Below are positions 6,819 to 13,219 of a DNA stretch of 13,277 nucleotides, piece after piece. This DNA is from CAYNTC01 sp964432925 (GTDB lineage: Bacteria; Planctomycetota; Phycisphaerae; Sedimentisphaerales; Anaerobacaceae). Within the stretch, counting starts at the first letter, position 1. Each line of letters begins with the position of its first letter. Where the stretch lies: contig CAYSPM010000075.1 in assembly GCA_964432925.1 (NCBI GenBank), positions 1-13,277 of the forward strand, in the 5' to 3' direction. The notes under the pieces are model-generated. The model was not told the origin of the DNA. It was given only the letters and a program-made list of their open reading frames with translations, and searched no databases. The position numbers and the translations under genes were made by a program.

Positions 6819-7616
6819 ATGCGGCGACGGAAGGGTTTTACTCTGATTGAGTTGTTGGTGGTGATCGCCATCATTGCGTTATTGATGTCGATCCTGATGC
6901 CGGCGATGGCGCGGGTCCGCAAGCAGGCTCGTGCGGTGGCCTGTCAGTCCAATCTGCGGCAATGGGGGGCGATTTTCGTGATGTACACGGACGACAACGA
7001 CGGTTACTTCCCCAGGCGGACGGGATCGTCCGGACGATGGATCAATGTTTTATTCGATTATTACTACCGCGAGGACAAGATACGCGTCTGCCCGATGGCA
7101 AGGAAAATTGCCTTTCCGCAATATCCACCTGGGGCAAGTGATACTTTAGTGGTCGGTGGCGGGCCTTTTACGTCCTGGGGCAGGTTGAGCGCGGATAACG
7201 GGCGACCATCAGGGACATGGGGAAGTTACGGCATAAATGGGTGGGTATACAATCCGGGGGAGGATCCACTTATTGGGAAACCAGCCCAGTACTTCTGGAA
7301 AACACCCAACTTACGTGGAACTGCGGAGATACCGTTATTTCTGGATTGCTGGTTCTGGTGCGGCTGGCCCGATGATACCGACACACCACCAAGCTACGAC
7401 GGACAACGGTGGGCTGGCGATGAAGACTCCATGCAGCGTTTTTGCATCGACCGACATCATCAGGCGATCAACGGGGTGTTCCTCGATTACTCGGTACGAA
7501 AGGTTTGGCTCAAGAGCCTCTGGCGACTCAGATGGAGCAAGCGCTTCAACGTCAACGCTCCGCAGCCGGACTGGGAAACCGAGGCACCCTGGATGGCGCA
7601 TTTCAAAGACGGCTAA
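6819..7616 (+). CDS. Prepilin-like secreted protein (type II secretion/pseudopilin N-terminus)
   Basis: Surface or pseudopilin-like protein of 265 residues. The start is a textbook class III signal: MRRRKG, then FTLIELLVVIAIIALLMSIL, with cleavage expected between Gly6 and Phe7 and the conserved Glu at +5 (Glu11). The helix continues with PAMARVRKQARAVACQSNLR and QWG, then MYTDDNDGYFP, a signature of the large Planctomycetota/Lentisphaerota family (DUF1559-like and relatives) annotated as type II secretion system protein or prepilin-type N-terminal domain protein. The C-terminal part has H213-H214 followed by NGVFLDYSVRKV (218-229), matching the family's H...N..F.DgsV closing motif, and is rich in Trp. 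The ATG at 6819 has AAAGG six bases upstream and a strong promoter. In these bacteria such genes often lie near sulfatases and glycosidases, and a GH2 gene lies 1.7 kb downstream. Exact role in surface glycan handling is unknown. Confidence 0.87.
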   Translation: MRRRKGFTLIELLVVIAIIALLMSILMPAMARVRKQARAVACQSNLRQWGAIFVMYTDDNDGYFPRRTGSSGRWINVLFDYYYREDKIRVCPMARKIAFPQYPPGASDTLVVGGGPFTSWGRLSADNGRPSGTWGSYGINGWVYNPGEDPLIGKPAQYFWKTPNLRGTAEIPLFLDCWFWCGWPDDTDTPPSYDGQRWAGDEDSMQRFCIDRHHQAINGVFLDYSVRKVWLKSLWRLRWSKRFNVNAPQPDWETEAPWMAHFKDG

Positions 7617-7691
7617 CGCTACCCTATTTGCTTAAGAGTTTTGGTGAATCCGCATTTTTGCATTTTGCTATTGTCTTCTTGCTTTTCCCGA

Positions 7692-7741
7692 CAATACTAA
7701 CCATAATGTTACCAGTATTGGTAGGGTGTGCTCAGCACACC
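7692..7741. repeat. Overlapping and tandem palindromes
   Basis: CAATACT (7692-7698) pairs with AGTATTG (7714-7720), and TACCA (7710-7714) pairs with TGGTA (7719-7723), so two mutually exclusive hairpins are possible. Immediately after, GGTGTGCT, C, AGCACACC (7725-7741) is a perfect palindrome with eight-base arms. There is no T-tract, so this is not a standard terminator for the prepilin-like gene. It could be a dispersed repeat or a binding site. Confidence 0.4.
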
Positions 7742-7852
7742 ACAACCATCTGGATTAGCAACCGACGAGATACGCTTCACGATATACACGATTCGTGAGG
7801 CAGCCTTGTGGCTTTAGAACATCACGATCACGTGGGGACGAGGTTGTTGTCC

Positions 7853-8317
7853 ATGAATGAGACAGAAAAGAAAGGTAGGTGGATAGCCTTTGGGTTGGGA
7901 GCCCATCAGGTATTCATTGGCCTTGGCGGCGTAGCTGGAGGTGTTGGACTGGTCTCGGAGCCCAGTAGCGCCAACCTCGGATTGCCTTTGGAGTTGCTTA
8001 GTGAATCTCCTTTCTCCGATTACCTCATCCCGGGGATCGTTCTGCTTGTGGTCAACGGCGTCGGGAGCCTGGCCGGAGGCGTTTTGTCCTTCTTCCGGTA
8101 TCGACATACAGGTGAGATTGCTGCCGCATTAGGCGCTTTCTTGATTATGTGGATCGTTGCCCAGGTCTGGTGGATTGGGCTCTTACACTGGCTCCAACCG
8201 TTGTATTTCGGCTTCGGCGTGGTGGAGTTGACACTGGGATTGCTGCTGTGGAGACCTTTCATGCGGTTCACTAAAAACTATGCCTTATACCAAGGTCATG
8301 CAGAGATCGCCAAATAA
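7853..8317 (+). CDS. Four-helix integral membrane protein, conserved hypothetical
   Basis: A 154-residue inner-membrane protein with four predicted helices (about 10-33, 58-81, 86-109 and 113-133). GAHQVFIGLGGVAGG, then LPLELLSESPFSDYLIPG, VNGVGSLAGG and HWLQPLYFGFG are what I recall as the conserved blocks of a widespread family of small bacterial membrane proteins with no assigned function. I chose the ATG at 7853 (GAGG nine bases upstream) over a GTG at 7808, because the conserved part begins just after it. Its TAA stop lies inside AAATAAC (8312-8318), a box that resembles the R'' end of an integron attC site, and a GTTAGCT box follows at 8343. It is therefore possibly a gene cassette that lost part of its attC. 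The gene has no visible promoter. Confidence 0.8.
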   Translation: MNETEKKGRWIAFGLGAHQVFIGLGGVAGGVGLVSEPSSANLGLPLELLSESPFSDYLIPGIVLLVVNGVGSLAGGVLSFFRYRHTGEIAAALGAFLIMWIVAQVWWIGLLHWLQPLYFGFGVVELTLGLLLWRPFMRFTKNYALYQGHAEIAK

Positions 8318-8349
8318 CTATGCGCTGCGGCTGACGTACGCCGTTAGCT
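8312..8349 (+). other. Attenuated attC-like site (probable internal deletion)
   Basis: AAATAAC (R''-like, 8312-8318) overlaps the stop codon of the membrane-protein gene. TATGC and GCTGCGGC follow where a five-base spacer and an eight-base L'' arm would be. GTTAGCT (R'-like, 8343-8349; consensus GTTRRRY, with C at the sixth position) closes it. At 38 bases it is too short for a working attC, and the L' arm complementary to GCTGCGGC is missing. I infer an attC with a deleted centre. The R' box marks the start of the next cassette. Confidence 0.45.
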
Positions 8350-8359
8350 GAGATTTTGG

Positions 8360-8385
8360 TCCACCTTTGCTAAAGCTACGGTGGA
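8360..8385. repeat. Inverted repeat in cassette leader
   Basis: TCCACC (8360-8365) and GGTGGA (8380-8385) are perfect six-base arms around a 14-base loop that contains GCTAAAGC. It lies 28 bases before the YbjQ-domain gene. It may be a dispersed repeat or a weak regulatory hairpin. Confidence 0.3.
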
Positions 8386-8412
8386 TCTTCGATCTTAGTG
8401 AAAGGAGAAGCT

Positions 8413-8970
8413 ATGAAAGTAATTCGACAAATTGGCTCGCTGGCCTTCGTGCTTGGGTTGTTCGTAACAATTTTTGCAGGGGTTCCGTGGCACGTGGTCA
8501 CTGCCGATGATCCGGTCGTGCCCTGGTGGCTGCGGATAGCAGTCTTCTGCCTTTTAGGCGGTATCCTTGTGGTCCTGCTGACAGTGGCTCTCGAACAAAA
8601 GACAGGCAAGAGGGCAGCAGAGGCGCCACTGCTTGTTGAGTCTGACAGTACGGTTCTGCTATTGAATTCCGCAGAAGTGCCCAGCCGACAGACACGTGAG
8701 ATTCTCGGTCTCGTCCAGGGCCATACGGTATTTGCTATCTGGCTTGGCAAAGACCTATCCGCATTAGTCAGACTTGTCCTGGGCGGCGAATTGACTGAGT
8801 ACACAGAGATGATGGGAAAAGCTCGGCAGGTAGCTACTGACAGGATGACCGCCCAAGCTGCAAAGATGGGCGCCGATGCAATAATCAATGTTCGCTATAT
8901 GACTACGAGCGTTGTGGGTAGTGCCGCTGAACTATTAGTCTACGGCACGGCTGTCAAGCTCAGTGAATAG
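8413..8970 (+). CDS. YbjQ (UPF0145)-domain protein with two N-terminal membrane helices
   Basis: A 185-residue protein. Two hydrophobic segments (about 7-26 and 37-60) are followed by a YbjQ/DUF74 domain, Pfam's putative heavy-metal-binding family, from about 80 to 184: STVLLLNSAEVP, then REILGLVQGHTV, LGGELTEYTEMMGKAR, the helix with DRMTAQAAKMGADAIINVRY, and a closing strand ELLVYGTAVKL. Family members form pentamers; the metal-binding suggestion rests on weak evidence. The membrane-anchored form would place the YbjQ ring on the inner membrane, most likely facing the cytoplasm. I chose the ATG at 8413, preceded by AAAGGAG at good spacing; a GTG at 8398 would only add five residues spanning that site. 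It lies inside the cassette delimited by 8344 and 9084, with its stop 61 bases before the attC. Its function is unknown. Confidence 0.9.
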   Translation: MKVIRQIGSLAFVLGLFVTIFAGVPWHVVTADDPVVPWWLRIAVFCLLGGILVVLLTVALEQKTGKRAAEAPLLVESDSTVLLLNSAEVPSRQTREILGLVQGHTVFAIWLGKDLSALVRLVLGGELTEYTEMMGKARQVATDRMTAQAAKMGADAIINVRYMTTSVVGSAAELLVYGTAVKLSE

Positions 8971-9031
8971 ATCGCCTTGCGGGCGGATATTGATAGATGG
9001 GAGATTGCTGCCTTATGCCATGCAACACACA

Positions 9032-9090
9032 AGCTAACTAGCGGCTCAAGCGAGACCGCCCACGCGGGCTGCTTAGCTCCATCGTTATGC
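9032..9090 (+). other. attC recombination site (59-base element)
   Basis: All attC parts are visible in order. R'' AGCTAAC (9032-9038), spacer of five, L'' GCTCAAGC (9044-9051), central part, L' GCTTAGC (9071-9077), spacer of six, R' GTTATGC (9084-9090). L'' is eight bases and L' seven. They pair fully with one base left out (C9047). The stem continues with AG/CT and CC/GG, leaving G9052 and A9055 unpaired on the same side. One extra base in L'' and further extrahelical bases on one strand are the features integron integrases use to recognise folded attC. Length 59 is typical. R' departs from GTTRRRY at its fifth base. Confidence 0.78.
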
Positions 9091-9295
9091 AGGCAAGAAC
9101 AAATAGTCACGTAGTGCGGGCAACGCTTTGCCCATGCGGTTGATTCATCAATACAGATTGAGCACAGAGGGCTATTTTTTCACTTTACCGCTGTTCAGCG
9201 GAACTGTAGACTTGATCGGCCAATAACCGGTCCAAGAAACGGTTAGACGTAAGAACGCATAGAAAAGCAATACTGAACAAGTGGAGGCAACACTA
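9091..9295. other. Intergenic region with small hairpins before the GH2 gene
   Basis: Three inverted repeats are present: GGGCAA/TTGCCC (9118-9133), CCGCTG/CAGCGG with a two-base loop (9188-9201), and TAACCG/CGGTTA (9224-9245). The last overlaps CAATAAC (9221-9227) and GTTAGAC (9242-9248), which resemble R'' and R' boxes but only 28 bases apart. A T-run (9174-9180) precedes the second hairpin rather than following it. No promoter could be placed with confidence. Confidence 0.35.
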
Positions 9296-12178
9296 ATGAA
9301 CACTCCAACGAGAATGCTGATAGTGGCGACAATTGCGGGGATGCTGATGCTCACCTCGCAAAGCCGATCTGCGGATAAGCCCAGGTTAGTTTCCGCCGGG
9401 CGAAGTGTGGTGAACTTCAACAGCGACTGGAAATTTATCAAGGGCGAATTATCTGGGGCTGAGAAACCTGACTTCGATGACTCGGCGTGGCAAACTGTGA
9501 GGCTGCCGCACGACTGGGCGATCTCAGGACCATTCAATCCAAGAGAAAATGGTTATGCTGGAAAACTGCCCTGGAAAGGAGTCGGCTGGTATCGCAAGAC
9601 ATTCAAGCTCGATAAAAAAGCTGATAGCGATAAGCGAGTGTATTTTGATTTCGATGGTGTGATGGCTTTTCCAAAGGTCTTTATCAACGGCCAACTTGCA
9701 GGTGAGTGGGATTATGGCTATATGTCATTCCGTGTAGATGCCACGCCTTATGTCAAGTTCGGTGTTGATAATGTGATTGCGGTCATAGTTGATACCCGCA
9801 AGCATGGCACACGATGGTATCCCGGCGCAGGGATATATCGCAAGGTGACAATGACTATCTGTGAGTCGGTGCATATAGCTCACTGGGGCACGTTTATCAC
9901 AACGCCGGAAGTAAGCGAAGATTCAGCAACGGTTCGAGTACGCTCTACCATCGAGAACCATCTCGATACAGCATCAGAAGTCACTGTTGAGGTCGAACTG
10001 CTCGATCCTATCGGCCGAAAGGTAGCGACGGGCAAAAAGAGCGAGATCGTGCCAGCCGGTAGTTCGCGCGAAGTAGACCAGTCGTTTGTTGTATCCGATC
10101 CTAAGCGATGGGACATCACTGGTCCTAAACTGTACACTGCTAAAACCGTTGTTAGACTTGGTGGTGATGTTGTAGATTTGGAATTGAACACCTTTGGTAT
10201 CCGCACGTTCAAGTTGACAGCTAATGATGGATTTCATCTAAACGGCCGGCGCGTACAGCTCTATGGCGTAAACCTGCACCACGATCATGGGCCGCTCGGA
10301 GCAGCTTTTTATACCCGGGCTATGGAGCGACAGCTCGAAATCATGCGCGACATGGGCTGCAATGCCATTCGCACCAGCCATAATCCTCCTGCGCCGGAAT
10401 TACTCGATCTGTGCGACCGGATGGGATTTGTGGTGTGGGATGAGGCTTTTGATAAATGGGATGATAAGGCTGGTCGAATCGATGGTCAGCCGCCATTAGA
10501 GGAGTATGGCGAAAAACAAATTCGCAACCTTGTGATGCGTGACCGCAATCATCCATGTGTCATAGCTTGGTCGATCGGCAATGAGATTAACAACCAGCCT
10601 TATGATAAGGAAGGTAAATCGCCCGAACGGGTGAAATTTATGGGTGATTTCGTGCGCAAATATGATCCAACACGTCCGGTTGGATTGGTCTGTCATGTCC
10701 CAAATACGGTTGACCAGCCGATCCTTGATGCGTTGGATTTTACAGGCTGGAATTACATGCGCAGATATGCCAGGTACAGAGAACGTTATCCAGATAAGCC
10801 CATAATCTACAGCGAGTCAGCTTCGACGCTTAGCACGCGAGGCTTTTATAATCTGCCATTGCCTGACAGAAAGACCGATTATCCTCAGCAACAACACCAT
10901 GTTGATGCTTACGATCTAAATGCCGCTGCGTGGTCGGATATTCCGGATGTCGAGTTTAAGTTGATGGAGGACGACAGTTTCGTGGCTGGCGAATTTGTCT
11001 GGACAGGCTTCGATTATCTTGGTGAGCCGACGCCTTTTGTGCAAGAAGCGCGAAGTTCTTACTTCGGTATCGTGGACCTCTGTGGCATTCCCAAGGACCG
11101 CTTTTATCTATATCGTAGTTACTGGCGACCGGACACGACTACTGTGCACATTTTGCCTTTCTGGAACTGGCCTGACCGGGTCGGTCAAAACGTGCCTGTT
11201 TTTGTGTATACTAATGGTGATTCAGCCGAGTTGTTCCTGAACGGAAAATCGCTTGGCCGTCGAACAAAGTGTGTTCAGCCTGAAAGGCCGATCAACTTCG
11301 CGCAAGGCAAGTCTGCGACAGCAAGTTCTGCCCAGTCTGAAGTTGGCAATATCGCTGCAAATGCGAATGATGCCGATCGCTCCACGCGTTGGTGCGCAGC
11401 AGAAGCTGGAAAAGAGCAATGGTGGCAGGTCGACCTAAGTGACGTTCAGTCAATCCGGTATATAGCTATCGAGTTTGAGAATGAGGAAAAGAACTACGGA
11501 TATGAAATAAAAGTCTCCACCGATGCTTCAAATTGGGAGACGGTTGTTATCAAGAACACAAGCAGGCGTCCCAGGTGGGGTGGTCCGCGACGAATATTCC
11601 ACAAAGTCAATGCGCAAGCCAAATATGTTAGAATCGAATTTACCGATCTGCAGGAAGGGACCTGGGCCAGTATCCGAGAGTTCGGCGTTTACCCAGAAAA
11701 GGTAGAATCGGGCTATTATGCGCCGACCTACAAGTACCGCTTGCGATTCAATGACGTGGTATATGAGCCGGGTGAACTCAAAGCGGTCGCTTACAAGGAC
11801 GGTAAAAAGATCGGTGAAGCGGTTATGCGCACAGCGGACGAGCCGGCCGCGATTCGCCTGACACCTGATAGAATCCAATTATTCGCTTCCGGTGAGGACC
11901 TGTGTTACATTTTGGTTGAGGCTGTTGACGACAAAGGCACGCTTTGTCCGTTGGCAGACAATATGATTAAGTTCAAGGTTGATGGCCCCGCCGAGATTGC
12001 AGGCGTTGGCAACGGCAACCCCATGTCACTTGAACCGTTCCAGGCGGATTATCGAAAGCTGTTTTATGGTAAGGCTATGTTGATTTTACGAATCAAGGAG
12101 GATGAAGCAGGCACCGTGCGTGTGATTGCTGAAAGTGAGGGCCTTAGGTCGGCAACTGTCACTGTGCGGTCTCGATAA
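9296..12178 (+). CDS. Secreted GH2 beta-galactosidase-like enzyme with nested discoidin domain
   Basis: A 960-residue exported glycoside hydrolase family 2 protein (beta-galactosidase, beta-glucuronidase or relative), acting in the periplasm or outside the cell. A signal peptide ends near SRSA (about 23-26). The sugar-binding jelly roll (38-190; WQTVRLPHDW, WYRKTF, FPKVFINGQ) and Ig-like domain (195-305) lead into the TIM barrel (about 310-610): GVNLHHDHG, AIRTSHNPP, AWSIGNE with the acid/base Glu430, and IIYSESAS with the likely nucleophile Glu507. A DUF4982-like domain starts at about 617 (VHILPFWNW, AELFLNGKSLG), is interrupted by an F5/8 type C (CBM32-like) domain at about 666-800 (RSTRWCA, WWQVDLSDV, YVRIEF), and resumes with YRLRFNDVVYEPGELKAVAY. 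A C-terminal Ig-like domain follows (851-960). The ATG at 9296 has GGAGG nine bases upstream. rhaM lies 51 bases downstream. Substrate is not fixed by sequence. Confidence 0.93.
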   Translation: MNTPTRMLIVATIAGMLMLTSQSRSADKPRLVSAGRSVVNFNSDWKFIKGELSGAEKPDFDDSAWQTVRLPHDWAISGPFNPRENGYAGKLPWKGVGWYRKTFKLDKKADSDKRVYFDFDGVMAFPKVFINGQLAGEWDYGYMSFRVDATPYVKFGVDNVIAVIVDTRKHGTRWYPGAGIYRKVTMTICESVHIAHWGTFITTPEVSEDSATVRVRSTIENHLDTASEVTVEVELLDPIGRKVATGKKSEIVPAGSSREVDQSFVVSDPKRWDITGPKLYTAKTVVRLGGDVVDLELNTFGIRTFKLTANDGFHLNGRRVQLYGVNLHHDHGPLGAAFYTRAMERQLEIMRDMGCNAIRTSHNPPAPELLDLCDRMGFVVWDEAFDKWDDKAGRIDGQPPLEEYGEKQIRNLVMRDRNHPCVIAWSIGNEINNQPYDKEGKSPERVKFMGDFVRKYDPTRPVGLVCHVPNTVDQPILDALDFTGWNYMRRYARYRERYPDKPIIYSESASTLSTRGFYNLPLPDRKTDYPQQQHHVDAYDLNAAAWSDIPDVEFKLMEDDSFVAGEFVWTGFDYLGEPTPFVQEARSSYFGIVDLCGIPKDRFYLYRSYWRPDTTTVHILPFWNWPDRVGQNVPVFVYTNGDSAELFLNGKSLGRRTKCVQPERPINFAQGKSATASSAQSEVGNIAANANDADRSTRWCAAEAGKEQWWQVDLSDVQSIRYIAIEFENEEKNYGYEIKVSTDASNWETVVIKNTSRRPRWGGPRRIFHKVNAQAKYVRIEFTDLQEGTWASIREFGVYPEKVESGYYAPTYKYRLRFNDVVYEPGELKAVAYKDGKKIGEAVMRTADEPAAIRLTPDRIQLFASGEDLCYILVEAVDDKGTLCPLADNMIKFKVDGPAEIAGVGNGNPMSLEPFQADYRKLFYGKAMLILRIKEDEAGTVRVIAESEGLRSATVTVRSR

Positions 12179-12229
12179 TTAAACCTACAATTTTATTAGT
12201 ATGACGGTTACAAAAGAAGGAGGCACTTC

Positions 12230-12538
12230 ATGCGTATAGCATTTAAAATGGCAGTAAACAAGGGCATGGAAGATGAATACAAAAAAAGACATAACCCAAT
12301 ATGGAAAGAGTTAGAAGATACTTTGAAAGAACATGGAGTCATTACTTATTCAATATTCTTAGACCAAACTACTAACGAGCTATTTGCTTATGCAGAAATT
12401 AAATCAAAAGAAAAGTGGGATAAAATCGCACAAACTGATATTTGCAAAAAGTGGTGGGAGTACATGAGCCCCCTGATGCCAACGAACGAAGATAAAAGCC
12501 CAAAGTCGATCGAGTTGAAAGAAGTTTTCCATATTTAG
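12230..12538 (+). CDS. rhaM: L-rhamnose mutarotase RhaM
   Basis: Cytoplasmic enzyme that interconverts the alpha and beta anomers of L-rhamnose before isomerisation by RhaA. The 102 residues match the family length (E. coli 104) and its blocks throughout: YKKRHNPIWKELE with catalytic His21 (E. coli His22), ITYSIFLD with Tyr40, LFAYAEI, DICKKWWEYM with Trp75-Trp76, and LMPTNEDKSP followed by LKEVF. The ATG at 12230 follows AAGGAGG at ideal spacing. It lies 51 bases after the GH2 gene with no terminator between, so co-transcription is likely; the pair suggests use of a rhamnose-containing glycan such as ulvan or rhamnogalacturonan. By hand count the gene is about 35% G+C, clearly more AT-rich than the GH2 gene before it, which may mean separate, recent acquisition. 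No rhaA, rhaB or rhaD is in the window. Confidence 0.95.
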   Translation: MRIAFKMAVNKGMEDEYKKRHNPIWKELEDTLKEHGVITYSIFLDQTTNELFAYAEIKSKEKWDKIAQTDICKKWWEYMSPLMPTNEDKSPKSIELKEVFHI

Positions 12539-12550
12539 ATCTCTAACAGG

Positions 12551-12583
12551 ACGCTTTGGTCGATTCGAATGCGTTTTTTATTT
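12551..12583 (+). terminator. Possible terminator after rhaM
   Basis: ACGC (12551-12554) pairs with GCGT (12571-12574), with imperfect inner pairing, followed by TTTTTTATTT. It lies 13 bases beyond the rhaM stop. The stem is short, so the call is moderate. Confidence 0.45.
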
Positions 12584-12739
12584 AACATGTTGAATCCGAT
12601 GTTAAAAATTTGGCTAACAGCGTCTTATACATATCGTGATTAGTTCATGCGCTTTTGGGGTTTTGGTCGATATAGTTCACAGTGCCATTGAAATAAGGTA
12701 CTCAAACTGACCGATTCCTTGTGTCATTGCTGCGCAGAG

Positions 12740-12768
12740 CCTGCCCTGAGCGCTAGCCGAGTGGGCGG
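12740..12768 (+). repeat. Possible dispersed repeat, right copy A
   Basis: CCTGCCCTGAGC followed by AGCCGA and GGGCGG. It matches the minus-strand reading of positions 1-20 (CCTGTCCCGAGC, AGCCGA). Outer GCCC and GGGC can pair. Confidence 0.35.
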
Positions 12769-12793
12769 AAATCCATTAAGTTTTAAGCAAATT

Positions 12794-12822
12794 GGATTCC
12801 CGTTTTCACGGGAATGACAAAG
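12794..12822 (+). repeat. Hairpin repeat with GGAATGACAAAG tail, right copy B
   Basis: TTCCCGT (12797-12803), loop TTTC, ACGGGAA (12808-12814) is a perfect seven-base stem, followed by TGACAAAG. The tail matches the element at 64-113 in all but one or two bases. The absence of a T-tract argues against a terminator. I recall similar hairpins with this tail as frequent intergenic repeats in environmental bacterial genomes. Confidence 0.45.
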
Positions 12823-13147
12823 TGTGATATGTTGTTGTCAAATAGCTGTTCACGTTGGTTTTCAATTAAAATTCGGTTAGTTTGGTAAGGTAATTATTTA
12901 GCAAGGATGCTGCTATAAATCTCGAAGCTCATCACACGTCACAACAGTTATTGAAGTTGTATAAGTCCCAACCCAATCCCAGGCTTGCCCATAGGATTCA
13001 CGGTATCCGTCTTGTTGCGGTTGATGGATGATGCAAGGCTGCACTTGATCCTTATGTGGTTAAATCCGTGTGCCGAGTGAAATATACTGAACGCATATTT
13101 AATCACAATTGCTATTAGCTGTTATCATGGCATAAACGCAGGTTTCT

Positions 13148-13219
13148 ATGGCTGACAAAACCGCAACAAATTTGACATTGAATAAATTCCCACGATCGTG
13201 GTATGATTACATTGTATAG
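13148..13219 (+). CDS. Very short unidentified reading frame near window end
   Basis: ATG with GCAGG five bases upstream encodes MADKTATNLTLNKFPRSWYD and three more residues, then TAG. The same frame stays open after the TAG to the window end (LHAITRF...), so this may be the start of a longer gene broken by a stop, or chance. A 12-base perfect palindrome, CCACGATCGTGG (13190-13201), lies inside. I do not recognise the peptide. Confidence 0.2.
   Translation: MADKTATNLTLNKFPRSWYDYIV

Larger units (their letters stand above)
8344..9084 (+). mobile_element. Integron gene cassette carrying a YbjQ-domain gene
   Basis: This 741-base segment has the plan of an integron cassette. It opens with TTAGCT directly after a G (the recombination point of GTTRRRY), carries one plus-strand gene (8413-8970), and ends with a 59-base attC whose last cassette base is G9084. 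If excised and circularised, its R' box would read GTTAGCT, the exact complement of its own R'' box AGCTAAC (9032-9038). In the linear order the R' box is GTTATGC, which pairs only at the core four bases, as happens when the last six bases belong to the next cassette. Gene orientation, segment length and attC length fit known cassettes. No integrase gene is in the window, so this would be a CALIN-like orphan cluster, or part of an array that continues out of view. Confidence 0.72.
12584..13147. other. Intergenic region with dispersed repeats, no convincing gene
   Basis: Apart from the two repeat elements listed separately I see no gene. A short plus-strand frame near 12995-13030 reads RIHGIRLVAVDG before a TGA, faintly like a transposase strand motif, but it is too short to call. 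No RNA gene was recognised. Confidence 0.35.

Noticed and set aside
7610..7715. GGCTAAC overlapping the prepilin-like gene's stop, with GTTACCA about 95 bases later, as another attC
   Set aside because: GTTACCA does not fit GTTRRRY and no L''/L' arms pair between them; the hairpins at 7692-7741 do not have the attC layout.
8376..8888. 170-codon minus-strand frame opposite the YbjQ-domain gene
   Set aside because: Its composition mirrors the coding strand opposite; the plus-strand gene has a clear domain and ribosome binding site.
9172..9537. 121-codon minus-strand frame overlapping the GH2 start
   Set aside because: It lies largely opposite the well-supported GH2 N-terminus and has no family features.
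12542..12620. CTCTAAC after rhaM and GTTAAAA downstream as an attC
   Set aside because: R' does not match R'', no paired L arms are present, and the interval is better explained by the weak terminator at 12551-12583.
13172..13207. TTGACA and TATGAT as a promoter reading off the right edge
   Set aside because: The spacer is 24 bases, too long for a sigma-70 promoter; an extended -10 (TGG before TATGAT) remains possible but has no other support.
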